Position numbers and translations under genes: made by a program. The notes beneath the pieces were generated by a model, which saw nothing but the letters and a program-made list of their open reading frames with translations, was not told the origin of the DNA and made no database searches. Positions 9,649 to 18,636 of a DNA stretch of 64,000 nt are shown here, one piece after another; position 1 is the stretch's first letter; each line of letters opens with the position of its first letter. Origin of the DNA: Cohaesibacter sp. (lineage in GTDB: Bacteria > Pseudomonadota > Alphaproteobacteria > Rhizobiales > Cohaesibacteraceae); assembly GCA_025210795.1 (NCBI GenBank), contig JAOAQZ010000043.1, positions 17,222 through 81,221 of the forward strand. Direction: 5' to 3'.

Positions 9649-10827
9649 CTAGCGCATTAGCGCCCGCATGGCCTGATCAATCCCTTCAAGGGTCAGGGGG
9701 AACATGCGCTGCTGCATGATATCTTTGATCATGCCGATGGAATAGGTATATTCCCAGTGACGCTCAGGGGTTGGATTGAGCCAAACCACCTGATCATAAA
9801 TATCCTGCATACGGGTGAGCCAGGTATGGCCAGCCTCTTCGTTCCAATGCTCTACCGAGCCGCCGGGATGGGAGATCTCATAGGGTGACATGGCCCCATC
9901 CCCTACAAAGATGATTTTATAATCCGAGCCAAATTTATGCAGCACATCCCAAGTTGGGATGCGTTCTGTATAGCGGCGCGAATTGTCTTTCCAGACAAAT
10001 TCATACAGACAATTGTGGAAGTAGAAATATTCCAGCTGTTTGAATTCTGTGCGCACGGCCGAGAAAAGCTCTTCGCAAATGCGCACATGGTCGTCCATAG
10101 AGCCGCCAATGTCGAAAAAGATCAGAACCTTTACCGCATTATGGCGCTCGGGGCGCATCTGGATATCGAGATAGCCTTTGTGGGCGGTGTTGGTGATGGT
10201 GCCGCCCAGATCTAGTTCTTCGTTAGAGCCGGTGCGGGCAAATTCGCGCAAGCGACGCAGGGCGATTTTGATATTGCGGGTGCCCAGATCAAGGTCCCCA
10301 TCGAGGGCTTTAAACTCGCGCTTGTCCCAGACTTTAACAGCACGGCGATGGCGGGATTTGTCCTGCCCGATGCGGATGCCTTCTGGATTATAGCCGTAAG
10401 CGCCAAAGGGGGAGGTGCCTGCGGTGCCAATCCATTTGGAGCCGCCCTGATGGCGATCTTTTTGCTCTTTCAGTCGCTCTTTGAGGGTCTCCATCAGTTT
10501 TTCAAAGCCGCCAAGGGCTTCAATCTCGGCTTTTTCTTCTTCTGTGAGATATTTCTCAGCCAGTTTTTTGAGCCATTCCTCAGGGATGGGGGCTTCTTCG
10601 ACAGCGTCAGAGACTGTCTCCAGCCCTTTAAAGACGGTTGAAAAAACGCGGTCGAACTTGTCGAGATTGGTCTCGTCTTTCACCAGTGCTGCGCGGGAGA
10701 GGAAATAGAAATCCTCGACATTCTTGTCTGCCAGATCGGCCTTCATGGCCTCCATCAGCATCAGATATTCGCGCAAGGAGACAGGGACTTTGGCGGCGCG
10801 GAGTTCGGCGAAGAAATGAATGAACAT
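9649..10827 (-). CDS. CoxE-like VWA domain protein (MoxR partner type)
   Basis: A 392-residue protein when started at the internal ATG at 10827 (MFIHFFAELRAAKVPVSL), which matches the usual start of this family; the longer frame to 10893 begins with an unlikely leader. The C-terminal half is a VWA domain with the MIDAS motif DIGGSMDDHV at about residue 236. The N-terminal half is helical and charged. These proteins work with MoxR AAA+ ATPases as metal-insertion or protein-remodelling chaperones. The matching ATPase in this window lies 5 kb away (16021-16863), on the same strand but not adjacent. Confidence 0.82.
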   Translation of the reverse strand: MFIHFFAELRAAKVPVSLREYLMLMEAMKADLADKNVEDFYFLSRAALVKDETNLDKFDRVFSTVFKGLETVSDAVEEAPIPEEWLKKLAEKYLTEEEKAEIEALGGFEKLMETLKERLKEQKDRHQGGSKWIGTAGTSPFGAYGYNPEGIRIGQDKSRHRRAVKVWDKREFKALDGDLDLGTRNIKIALRRLREFARTGSNEELDLGGTITNTAHKGYLDIQMRPERHNAVKVLIFFDIGGSMDDHVRICEELFSAVRTEFKQLEYFYFHNCLYEFVWKDNSRRYTERIPTWDVLHKFGSDYKIIFVGDGAMSPYEISHPGGSVEHWNEEAGHTWLTRMQDIYDQVVWLNPTPERHWEYTYSIGMIKDIMQQRMFPLTLEGIDQAMRALMR

Positions 10828-10994
10828 CGGTGGCTGCGATCCTTGTCTGGTCTGGGGCGAGCACTCTCGGGCTGTGCCTTGCACTATCCGCACGGGCAGC
10901 GCAAGGCATTCAAGAGATGGCAGGCAGGAGGCCCAAGGTCAAGTCTACACTTGTGGGAGGCGTGAAAACGCGACCTTATTTGCCAGTATAAACT

Positions 10995-12158
10995 TTAAGA
11001 GGAGTGTGGGGGCGAGGCGCTTATCTCTTCCTCTTGCTGGCTTTGATCGCGCAATGCCTTGATGACCGCGCCCAAAGTGGGGGCAGGGGCATGCTTAAAC
11101 GGCATCGGGCGGCAAAGGGCAATGGTGGCAAGGCCGATGCGGGCGGTGAGGATGCCATTGAGCAGCCCTTCCCCCAGTTTGGCAGACAGGCGTGCAGCAA
11201 GGCCGTGGCCGATGACTTGCTGCAAGAGGCTTTCGCCTGCGGCCATGCCGCCGGTGAGCGCCAGATGGCCTGCAATCTGGCTTGAAAGTTTGAGCATGGC
11301 GACAAAGCCGGGCCGGTTGCCGTAAATCTCTGCAATGGCGCGGACCATGCGTACGGTCTCGATCAGAACCACCAGAATATCAAACAGAGCCCGCGGGCTT
11401 AAAGCGGTAACCAGTGCCACGCGCTTGGCGGCCTGATGGACCCTGTGATTGGCTGCGGCATCAATGGGGGCGACCAGAATTTGCTCGGTCTGGGCCAGAA
11501 TATCCTTGGCGTCGAAAAGATGAGGCAGATCCTGTTTGAGGGCCTGACGAGCCTTAAAGAGACTAGGCTGGCCCTTGTAAAGGTTAGCCAGATTGTTTGC
11601 AAAACGGGTGGCTTTGGTCTTGTCGCCTTGCTCATAAAGTGTTTCTGCCAAGGCGCGAAGATGATCGAGTTTAGATAAGCGGCGCAGGGCCAAAAATTCG
11701 CGGATAAGGAAGGTAAGCAAAGCAAGGGCGGCTACGCCAAGAAGGGCGATGCCGGTCCAACCCAGCCATTCAAAGCGGGCAAAAAGAGTGCGGATCAGAT
11801 TGTCGAGCCAAAGGCCAAGGGCGAGCAGCAAAAGGCCCGATAAGGCACTCCAGAAAAGGGAGGCAAGGGACCATGATTTTTTGGGCTGTGAAAGCGCTAC
11901 AATCTGCTCGCTGGTGGTGGTGTCATCGCCTGCATTGCCCGCCTCTCTTTCGTGCCAGTAATGATCGGGGGCAAGAGAGAGGGAGGCCTCGGCAGGGTTG
12001 CTCACCACATGGCTGGGCTTGTCGGCTGTCTTGGCGGTTTGCCGATCCAGCTTGACCGCGCGCGGGGCACGTTTCTTGCCTTGCTGATTTTGGCCTTGCT
12101 GATCCCGTCGGGATGCACCTGCTCGTGAGGAGGGGGCTTGTGGTTTGTCATTTGTCAT
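10995..12158 (-). CDS. ycjF: YcjF family inner-membrane protein (TIGR01620/DUF697)
   Basis: A 387-residue protein with a basic, Gln/Lys-rich N-terminus (about residues 1-125), two membrane segments near 135-155 and 165-190, and a DUF697-type helical C-terminal domain with the small-residue-rich stretch LALTGGMAAGESLLQQ. It overlaps the upstream ycjX by four bases (ATGA), showing translational coupling. YcjX/YcjF pairs are widespread in Proteobacteria and in enterobacteria belong to the phage-shock regulon; the biochemical role is not settled. The C-terminus is Glu/Ser-rich and unremarkable. Confidence 0.88.
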   Translation of the reverse strand: MTNDKPQAPSSRAGASRRDQQGQNQQGKKRAPRAVKLDRQTAKTADKPSHVVSNPAEASLSLAPDHYWHEREAGNAGDDTTTSEQIVALSQPKKSWSLASLFWSALSGLLLLALGLWLDNLIRTLFARFEWLGWTGIALLGVAALALLTFLIREFLALRRLSKLDHLRALAETLYEQGDKTKATRFANNLANLYKGQPSLFKARQALKQDLPHLFDAKDILAQTEQILVAPIDAAANHRVHQAAKRVALVTALSPRALFDILVVLIETVRMVRAIAEIYGNRPGFVAMLKLSSQIAGHLALTGGMAAGESLLQQVIGHGLAARLSAKLGEGLLNGILTARIGLATIALCRPMPFKHAPAPTLGAVIKALRDQSQQEEEISASPPHSS

Positions 12159-13720
12159 TTCAAGACATCTCCCAGCAGGAAATCAAGAGCGCGGTCAAGA
12201 CGAATATGGGGCAGGGAGAGAGGCATTCCCTCTGCGGTTTTATCAAGCTCGGGCGGGCGGAATTTTACAAAACATAAAGGATCTTCAAAGCGCTCTGCCT
12301 CTTTGGAGTTTGATTCAATGTCTTGAGAAACTGAGTCATCTTGCGGGCCTAAACCGGTGCTTGCTTCTGCCCATGGTCCTTCAAATTGTGAATCAAGTGG
12401 TTTAAAATATGAGTCAGGATTATCTGGTAAGTCTCCGGGAAATAAGGCAAATTCTGTCTTTCCATCAAATTCATCCTCTCCCAGAGATTCCCCTGCCATG
12501 GGAATGCCGACCAGTGAGGGAAGGTCTTCACCTTCCATGTTAAGTGTTGCCTCTCTTGTGGCACGCACAGCAGCGATGGCCATGCATTCGATATCAGCGC
12601 CAGCGGCTTCTGCGCGCTTGGCGGCCCGCTCGACGAGGCGGGCGAGAATGCGTTCCAGCCGGTCATGGGAGCTATGGTGCAGGTGGTCGGCCTTGGTGGC
12701 GGCAAAGAGGATTTTGTCGATGCGCCTTGAGACCAGATCCCGTAGCCAAAAGCGCTTGCCGGGGCGGAAGGCTTTGAGGATTTCGGTGATGGTTTCTTCC
12801 AGTTCATGGAGCGTATCGGGTCCTTCATTGAGAGCTGCAAGAAGGTCAATCAGCACCACTTGCCGGTCAAGGCGGGCAAAATGATCGCGATAGAAGGGTA
12901 GCACGATAGCGCTTTTGTAAGCGTCAAAACGGCGCTCCATAAGCGCCCAGAGAGACTTGCGGTCCTTGCTATAGAGATGGTCCGGCAGTGGGGCAAAGGT
13001 GAGTGCCGGACTGTCCTTTAAATCGCCGGGCATGAGGAAGCGGCCAGGGGTTAAAAGAGCATAGGCCCCGCGAGCTTTTTTGGCGGCCAGAAGATAGCTG
13101 GTGAAATGGCGGGCAGCTTCTCGGGCGAGGGTTTCAATCGCAGGCTCATCCCCTTGGGCCGTGAGGTCCGAGGGCTCTTTAATGGCCACGGCATGGGCGA
13201 GCCAGTCGATGGAATGGTCGCCATAATTCGGTTTGGCAGCTTGCTCGAAAGAGCGGGCAGACCATGTGCGATAGTCAAGATCCATCATGGTCAGATCAAG
13301 CAGCCATTCGCCAGGATAGTCGACAATGTCCAGCGCCAGTCGTCCGCCTTTCAAAGTGCGCTTTAGCGTTTGGGTCGATTGGTAGTGAAGCCCAAGCCGG
13401 ACCTGACGGGTGCGGCTGGTTGAAACCGGCCAGATCCGCTTTTGGGTCAGATCGGCAATGTGATCTTCATAGCGAAAACGGGGAATGAGCGTATCGGGCT
13501 GGGGCGACAATTCAGCACTGGCAATTCGGCCTGAGGAATGGGCCTCGAACCGCGGCAGGCGGCCCTGATGGATCATGTTATGCAGGCTGGACGAGATAAA
13601 AATGGTCTTTCCCGCCCGCGCCAATCCCGTTACGCCCACGCGCAAAGTCGGCTCGGTCAGATCACTTGCAAAATCAGATAAATTGGCGGCAGCGATCCGT
13701 GCCTCTTCTAACAGTCCCAT
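12155..13720 (-). CDS. ycjX: YcjX family P-loop protein (DUF463)
   Basis: A 521-residue nucleotide-binding protein. The Walker A motif GLARAGKT is at residues 32-39, and the conserved DIVDYPGEW segment (about 134-142) serves as the Walker B/switch region. It is longer than typical YcjX proteins. The extra length is an acidic, Ser/Asp/Glu-rich stretch between about residues 425 and 480, encoded by more AT-rich DNA than the rest, before the conserved ending CFVKFRPPEL. It is first in a two-gene operon with ycjF. Confidence 0.9.
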   Translation of the reverse strand: MGLLEEARIAAANLSDFASDLTEPTLRVGVTGLARAGKTIFISSSLHNMIHQGRLPRFEAHSSGRIASAELSPQPDTLIPRFRYEDHIADLTQKRIWPVSTSRTRQVRLGLHYQSTQTLKRTLKGGRLALDIVDYPGEWLLDLTMMDLDYRTWSARSFEQAAKPNYGDHSIDWLAHAVAIKEPSDLTAQGDEPAIETLAREAARHFTSYLLAAKKARGAYALLTPGRFLMPGDLKDSPALTFAPLPDHLYSKDRKSLWALMERRFDAYKSAIVLPFYRDHFARLDRQVVLIDLLAALNEGPDTLHELEETITEILKAFRPGKRFWLRDLVSRRIDKILFAATKADHLHHSSHDRLERILARLVERAAKRAEAAGADIECMAIAAVRATREATLNMEGEDLPSLVGIPMAGESLGEDEFDGKTEFALFPGDLPDNPDSYFKPLDSQFEGPWAEASTGLGPQDDSVSQDIESNSKEAERFEDPLCFVKFRPPELDKTAEGMPLSLPHIRLDRALDFLLGDVLK

Positions 13721-13809
13721 GCGATTGCTTTCTGTTCCACACCTTGCCTTTTCATGTAAGGTTCCTTGCGGACAATTGCAATCTATGTGAGGCCGCTAGG
13801 GTCAGGACC

Positions 13810-14445
13810 CTATGCCTTTTCGCTTGCCGTAGGTTCTGGTGTGTCGTTTTCTGTTGGAGCTGTTTCTGGCAATGGCGTGTCGATGGAGGCGGTCTCGAAT
13901 TGTTCCGCGTCACTTTCAGGCTCCGAGGGGCCGGTCAGGTCCCTTGGTTTGACGAAGGTGACAAGCGTTCCTGTATCAAGGCTGACCTCTTCCCAGCTAT
14001 CAGTGTCAAATTCGATGATGGCCAGAGCTGCTGTGGGGAATTTATATTCCATATCCGCAATCAGAGCGCGGTCTCCCTTGCCGATAAGGGTGAGCGCAAT
14101 ATCCTGCATGCCGGTATTGTGGCCGATGATCATCAGGTTCTTGCTGTTCTGGGCATGGACGCGCAGCAATACCAGATAATCGGGGGCGTGACCTTCATAG
14201 AGCGAATCGAGGATTTTGATGTCTGTCTCGCCTCCAAGGGCAGGCAGGATGCCAGCCAGCGTCTGTCGTGTGCGCAGGGATGCCGAGCAGAGGATGCGAT
14301 CAGGTTGCGGGGATGTGCCTGCCAGAATTGAACTGATGGCGGGCAGATCCTTGCGCCCTCGTTTGTTTAGCGGGCGATGAAAATCTGACAGGGTGGGGTT
14401 GGCCCAGGATGATTTGGCATGGCGAAGCAGAAAAAGCCGGAGCAT
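13810..14445 (-). CDS. SixA-like histidine phosphatase
   Basis: A 211-residue phosphohistidine phosphatase-type protein. The catalytic RHG-like motif is LLRHAKSSW with R8 and H9; LNKRGRKD and later GHNTGMQD contribute the other active-site Arg and His. SixA removes phosphate from histidine in Hpt domains or PTS proteins, though the family also has small-molecule phosphatases. An acidic and proline-rich tail of about 45 residues follows the catalytic domain and lacks any recognisable motif. The free-standing Hpt protein at 4974 would be a conceivable substrate, but that is speculation. Confidence 0.85.
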   Translation of the reverse strand: MLRLFLLRHAKSSWANPTLSDFHRPLNKRGRKDLPAISSILAGTSPQPDRILCSASLRTRQTLAGILPALGGETDIKILDSLYEGHAPDYLVLLRVHAQNSKNLMIIGHNTGMQDIALTLIGKGDRALIADMEYKFPTAALAIIEFDTDSWEEVSLDTGTLVTFVKPRDLTGPSEPESDAEQFETASIDTPLPETAPTENDTPEPTASEKA

Positions 14446-14625
14446 GGTTAGGGTCCTTTTCCCAAGTGGCAGAACAATCTGCGCATGTTTTGAACAGGGC
14501 GTGACTTGATGCTGGTCTCACTACCAAAGAGCGGCTAGGTTGGCCTTAGCTTTTTGGCGCATGTAAGAGTTCAGTCCTGTTCTCTTTTTGATTCCCATCA
14601 TTCTATCTTGTTAGGCAACAATTGC

Positions 14626-15930
14626 ATGACAAACCGATCTTATATCGACAGCTATTACCGGGATACTCTGGTAAGTGACATTTCTCTGTATCAGATGGAC
14701 GTTGCGGCAGGCGGGGCGCCGGATGTGGATGTCTGTATTGTTGGCGGCGGTCTTGCGGGGCTGACAGCGGCGCGTGAGTTGCTGGCGGCGGGTAAATCTA
14801 TCTGCTTGCTTGAGGCCGAGCGGATCGGCTGGGGCGCTTCTGGTCGGAATGGCGGTTTTGTCTCCGATGGCTATGCCGAAGGGACATTGGCACTGGAGGC
14901 CAAGTTGGGATTTGATCATGCCAAAGCCCTGTTCGATCTCTCTTGTGAGGGAACACGCTATGTGCGCGATACGATAACAGAGCTGGGGGCGCCCGGTGTA
15001 CCGGTACAGGAAGGTTGGCTGCGGGTGCTGCGTCATGATGGAGAAGAGGCCCTCAAGCGCTCTGTGGCCCGTCTGGTGGAGGCCTATGATGCCCCTTACA
15101 GTTTCTGGAGCAAGGAAAAGGTCCGTGATGTCTTGCTCTCTGACCGGTATTTTCAGGGAATGGATGATCCGGGAGCCTTTCATATTCATCCGCTCAATTA
15201 TGCTATTGCGCTCGCTGCCGATATTGCGGCGCGTGGCGGCATGATTGCCGAGGGCTGCGCGGCAACCAGTCTGACAAAGGAAGGGGCAGGCTGGAGTGTG
15301 GGGACCAGCTTGGGGCAGGATGTCTCGGCAGGGCAGGTTCTTTTGTGCGGCAGTGCTTATATGAGCCACCTTTATCCCAAGCTAGAGCAAGCTGTCTTGC
15401 CTGTTGCGACCTATGTGGTCACGTCCGAGCGGATGCCGGAGAAAATTGCCTCGGCTATTCGCTATCGCGGCTGTATTGGCGATACGCGCCGCGCTGGTGA
15501 CTATTACCGACTTGTTGATGACGGGGAGAGATTGCTCTGGGGCGGCCGGATTACTACGCGCACGTCAGAGCCGACAGCTTTGGCCCATATGCTCAAGCGC
15601 GATATCTTATCCATCTATCCGCAATTGGGAGATTTCAAGATCGAACGGGCTTGGGCGGGCCTGATGGGCTATTGCGTGCATAAGATGCCGATCATGCGCG
15701 AAATGGAGCCGGGTTTGTGGGCCGCAACGGCAACCGGTGGCCATGGATTGAATACTACGGCGACATTGGGGCTGGTGGCAGCAGAAGGCATGGCAGGTCT
15801 TGGCGATCGCTATAAGCTGTTTGAGCCCTTTGAGGCCCGCTGGGGTGGTGGTGCTCTAGGGCGTCTGGGGACACAGCTCGCTTATTGGGGAATGCAGGCA
15901 CAAGATTGGTGGGATGAAGTGCGGTCCTGA
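14626..15930 (+). CDS. FAD-dependent amine/amino acid oxidoreductase (DAO family)
   Basis: A 434-residue flavoprotein starting at the ATG at 14626 (MTNRSYIDSYYRDT); an in-frame start 72 bases earlier would add a leader absent from relatives. The dinucleotide-binding motif is VDVCIVGGGLAGLTAARE, followed by the second conserved element GWGASGRNGGF, typical of gamma-glutamylputrescine oxidase (PuuB/OrdL)-like enzymes. The C-terminal GGHGLNTTATLG is the second flavin-binding region. It should oxidise an amine or amino acid with FAD in the cytoplasm; the substrate is unproven. No polyamine genes are adjacent. Confidence 0.85.
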   Translation: MTNRSYIDSYYRDTLVSDISLYQMDVAAGGAPDVDVCIVGGGLAGLTAARELLAAGKSICLLEAERIGWGASGRNGGFVSDGYAEGTLALEAKLGFDHAKALFDLSCEGTRYVRDTITELGAPGVPVQEGWLRVLRHDGEEALKRSVARLVEAYDAPYSFWSKEKVRDVLLSDRYFQGMDDPGAFHIHPLNYAIALAADIAARGGMIAEGCAATSLTKEGAGWSVGTSLGQDVSAGQVLLCGSAYMSHLYPKLEQAVLPVATYVVTSERMPEKIASAIRYRGCIGDTRRAGDYYRLVDDGERLLWGGRITTRTSEPTALAHMLKRDILSIYPQLGDFKIERAWAGLMGYCVHKMPIMREMEPGLWAATATGGHGLNTTATLGLVAAEGMAGLGDRYKLFEPFEARWGGGALGRLGTQLAYWGMQAQDWWDEVRS

Positions 15931-15972
15931 TTGCATTTCATCTTGCATGTGATTGGCAGACTGCCAAACAAA

Positions 15973-16002
15973 AAAGCCCGGCACAGGCCGGGCTTTCTCT
16001 TT
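15973..16002. terminator. Bidirectional intrinsic terminator
   Basis: A perfect 10-bp stem (15973-15982 with 15987-15996) around ACAG, with A-rich and T-rich flanks on either side. It lies between the converging oxidoreductase and MoxR genes and can serve both. Confidence 0.88.
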
Positions 16003-16020
16003 TGGTCTTTTAAATGGCTG

Positions 16021-16863
16021 TTAGCGCTGGCCGCGGGCCATGAAGGCAAGGCGCTGGAACAGGTGGACATCCTGCTCGTTTTTAAGCAGGGCACCATGTA
16101 GAGGCGGAATGCTCTTGGTGTTGTCCGTCTCGCGCAGGGTTTCCAGATCGATATCCTCATTCACCAACAGCTTGATCCAGTCCAGTAGCTCGGAAGTGGA
16201 TGGCTTCTTTTTCAGCCCCGGTACATCGCGCACATTATAGAAGGTAGAAAGAGCCTGACTGAGCAGCATGCCTTTGATGTCCGGGAAATGGACATCAACA
16301 ATGGCGCGCATGGTTTCTTCATCGGGGAACTTGATATAGTGGAAGAAGCAGCGGCGCAGGAAGGCGTCGGGCAGCTCTTTTTCGTTGTTTGAGGTGATGA
16401 TGATCACCGGACGCTGCTTGGCCTTGACCAGCTCGCCTGTCTCGTAAACATGGAATTCCATGCGATCCAGCTCTTGCAGCAGATCGTTGGGGAACTCGAT
16501 ATCGGCCTTGTCGATCTCGTCAATCAGCAGGACGGGGCGCTTGTCAGAGACAAAAGCCTCCCACACTTTACCGCGGCGGATATAGTTGCCGATATCCTTG
16601 ACCCGCTCATCACCCAGCTGGCTATCGCGCAGGCGTGAGACGGCGTCATATTCATAAAGACCCTGCTGCGCTTTGGTGGTGGATTTGATGTTCCACTCGA
16701 TCATGGGAGCATCAAGAGCATTGGCTACCTCTTGCGCCAGAACAGTCTTGCCCGTTCCCGGCTCTCCCTTAATCAAGAGAGGGCGCTCCAGCGCGATTGC
16801 TGCGTTGACTGCAACACGCAGGTCTTCGGTTGCAACATAATTGGATGTGCCTTCAAAGCGCAT
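16021..16863 (-). CDS. MoxR family AAA+ ATPase
   Basis: A 280-residue AAA+ protein with Walker A GEPGTGKT (33-40), Walker B VLLIDEID (111-118) and the sensor 1 region VIIITSNNEKELPDAFLRR. Members pair with VWA proteins to mature cofactor-containing enzymes or membrane complexes. The likely partner is the CoxE-like protein at 9649-10827, which in related genomes is often adjacent; here five other genes lie between them. The gene is divergent from flgE and shares with it a 298-base intergenic region that contains a CtrA-type box and a sigma-54 promoter oriented toward flgE. Confidence 0.9.
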   Translation of the reverse strand: MRFEGTSNYVATEDLRVAVNAAIALERPLLIKGEPGTGKTVLAQEVANALDAPMIEWNIKSTTKAQQGLYEYDAVSRLRDSQLGDERVKDIGNYIRRGKVWEAFVSDKRPVLLIDEIDKADIEFPNDLLQELDRMEFHVYETGELVKAKQRPVIIITSNNEKELPDAFLRRCFFHYIKFPDEETMRAIVDVHFPDIKGMLLSQALSTFYNVRDVPGLKKKPSTSELLDWIKLLVNEDIDLETLRETDNTKSIPPLHGALLKNEQDVHLFQRLAFMARGQR

Positions 16864-17031
16864 GGGTTCGCCTTCTTTGTGTTCGTGATCTTGCGATACG
16901 TATTTGTGAGTAAAATCAGCCAGACCCTATTGCCCAAAGATGCCAAAGGCAAGTTTGATTGCTATACCACAATTGCCTAGAGGGGGGAAAAACTTGCCCC
17001 TATCGTGGATGATGTGGAGTTTTTTTCCTGC

Positions 17032-17046
17032 TTAACAGGTGGTTAA
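17032..17046. promoter_or_regulatory. CtrA-type box upstream of flgE
   Basis: TTAA-CAGGTGG-TTAA, a perfect TTAA-N7-TTAA pair, lying 116 bases upstream of the flgE start codon and 51 bases upstream of the -24 element. It could also act on the divergent moxR gene. One such match is expected by chance in about 65 kb of random DNA, so a single site is suggestive only; its place in a flagellar promoter raises the odds. Confidence 0.5.
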
Positions 17047-17096
17047 TATTCACTCACCTTATTGATTTTATATAGAAAATTCAATTTTTGCCCAGT

Positions 17097-17112
17097 TGGC
17101 CCGGCTTTTGCT
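17097..17112 (+). promoter_or_regulatory. Sigma-54 promoter of flgE
   Basis: TGGCCC-GGCTT-TTGCT matches the -24/-12 consensus TGGCAC-N5-TTGCW with exact spacing and both invariant dinucleotides. Predicted start of transcription is near 17123, giving a leader of about 40 bases before flgE. Confidence 0.82.
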
Positions 17113-17161
17113 CTGCTTATACCAACCTAATGTGTATCAGTTTTGTAAAAAGGGATGAAAG

Positions 17162-18526
17162 ATGGGTCTTTTCGCAGCTTTGAATGCCTCTGTGAGTGGT
17201 CTGCGTGCGCAGTCTAATGCCTTGGAGAATATCTCAGGGAACATCGCAAACTCTCGTACGACCGGCTTTAAGCGCGTCGATACGTCTTTTGTGGATCTCG
17301 TTTCCAATTCCAACACATCCATTAGCGCTCAGCGCTCGGGAGCGGTTCTGTCAAACTCTCGCCAGACCAATACAGTGAGCGGTGTTATCCAGCGATCCGA
17401 TACAGGCACGCATATGGCTGTGTCCGGAGACGGTTATTTTGTGGTTCAGAAAAAGATTGGCGAGGCCGATGGCCGCCCTATCCTTGAAGAAGTGCCATAT
17501 TATACCCGCCGGGGGGATTTCTCGCTCGATAAGGATGGATATTTGGTGAATGGTGCTGGCTATTACCTCAATACCATCGAACTTGATAATACGACCGGGA
17601 ACCCTGTAGGGTCCGTGCCGACAGTCCTGCGCGTTGATAATGATTTTATGCAGGCCGAACAGACGACTGAAATTGTTTATAAGGGTAACCTTGCCAGCTA
17701 TCCGCAAACAGCCAATGCGGATAAGGATGTGACAGGCAGTGAATTGCTCAATCCTGCCAATTATGCCAACGACCCAACAGTTGCTGGCGGTGGGAATATT
17801 CAGGCTGCTGATGAAAGCCGTTTTCTGGCTGATTCTATTGCGGGTGGGGCGATTACGACCTACACGGCCAACGGCTCGACTGCGTCGGTGCAAATGCGCT
17901 GGGCCAAGACCTCCAACAGCCCGGATACCTGGAACCTTTATTATATGTCCAACAGCAGTGCGACTGGTGCGACAGATAAATGGGTTAATGTTGGGCAGAA
18001 TTATATCTTCAACAATACAGGTGAGCTTAATCCGCCTCTGACCAGTGTGACAGTGACGAACCTGACTGTCGACGGGACCAACCTTGGCAATATCAGCCTT
18101 AATCATGGCGGGGATGGAGTGACGCAGTTCTCTAACTCCAACGGGAATGCCAAGGTGAATATCTCGCAAAATGGTGCGGCTGCTGGTGAATTGCTGGATG
18201 TGAAAATCTCCGATACCGGCAAGATCGTTGCCAGCTATTCCAATGGTAAGACCCGTAACATTGCCGAAATTCCGCTGGCTTCCTTTAACGGTGATAATTA
18301 TCTGGCGCGTAAGGATGGTGGTGTGTTCCGCCAGACCGAGGAATCGGGGCAAGCTATTTTGGGTGCAACGGGTTCTATCGAGGGTTCGGCCACTGAGGCA
18401 TCTAACACCGATATTGCGGAAGAATTCTCTAAAATGATCGTTACGCAGCAGGCCTATTCGGCCAATACGCGCGTGCTGACCACTTCCAAGGATATGCTGC
18501 AGGAAATCATGCAGGTTATCCGATAG
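17162..18526 (+). CDS. flgE: Flagellar hook protein FlgE
   Basis: A 454-residue axial protein. The N-terminus (MGLFAALNASVSGLRAQSNA and the NISGNIAN element) and the C-terminus (EFSKMIVTQQAYSANTRVLT) are the helical D0 segments shared by rod and hook proteins; the middle is beta-rich and Thr/Asn/Gly-rich, as for the exposed hook domains. It polymerises into the extracellular hook. It heads flgE-flgK-flgL, preceded by a clear sigma-54 promoter and an upstream CtrA-type box. The 110 bases before flgK contain a 10-bp hairpin without a T-tract (18584-18611), possibly an mRNA-stability element. Confidence 0.95.
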   Translation: MGLFAALNASVSGLRAQSNALENISGNIANSRTTGFKRVDTSFVDLVSNSNTSISAQRSGAVLSNSRQTNTVSGVIQRSDTGTHMAVSGDGYFVVQKKIGEADGRPILEEVPYYTRRGDFSLDKDGYLVNGAGYYLNTIELDNTTGNPVGSVPTVLRVDNDFMQAEQTTEIVYKGNLASYPQTANADKDVTGSELLNPANYANDPTVAGGGNIQAADESRFLADSIAGGAITTYTANGSTASVQMRWAKTSNSPDTWNLYYMSNSSATGATDKWVNVGQNYIFNNTGELNPPLTSVTVTNLTVDGTNLGNISLNHGGDGVTQFSNSNGNAKVNISQNGAAAGELLDVKISDTGKIVASYSNGKTRNIAEIPLASFNGDNYLARKDGGVFRQTEESGQAILGATGSIEGSATEASNTDIAEEFSKMIVTQQAYSANTRVLTTSKDMLQEIMQVIR

Positions 18527-18636
18527 CCCCATTAAGAGCGGCGTAGGTGCAGGATTGGGCTTTGTGCCGTTCTGATCAAATCAGATCAAGGGCTGTTTCG
18601 GGCTCTTGATCAGCCGTTGTTGGGAGTAAGGCAACT

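Noticed and set aside
17351..18532. A 393-codon open frame antisense to flgE
   Set aside because: It mirrors the hook gene, lacks a plausible ribosome site and has no recognisable protein features.
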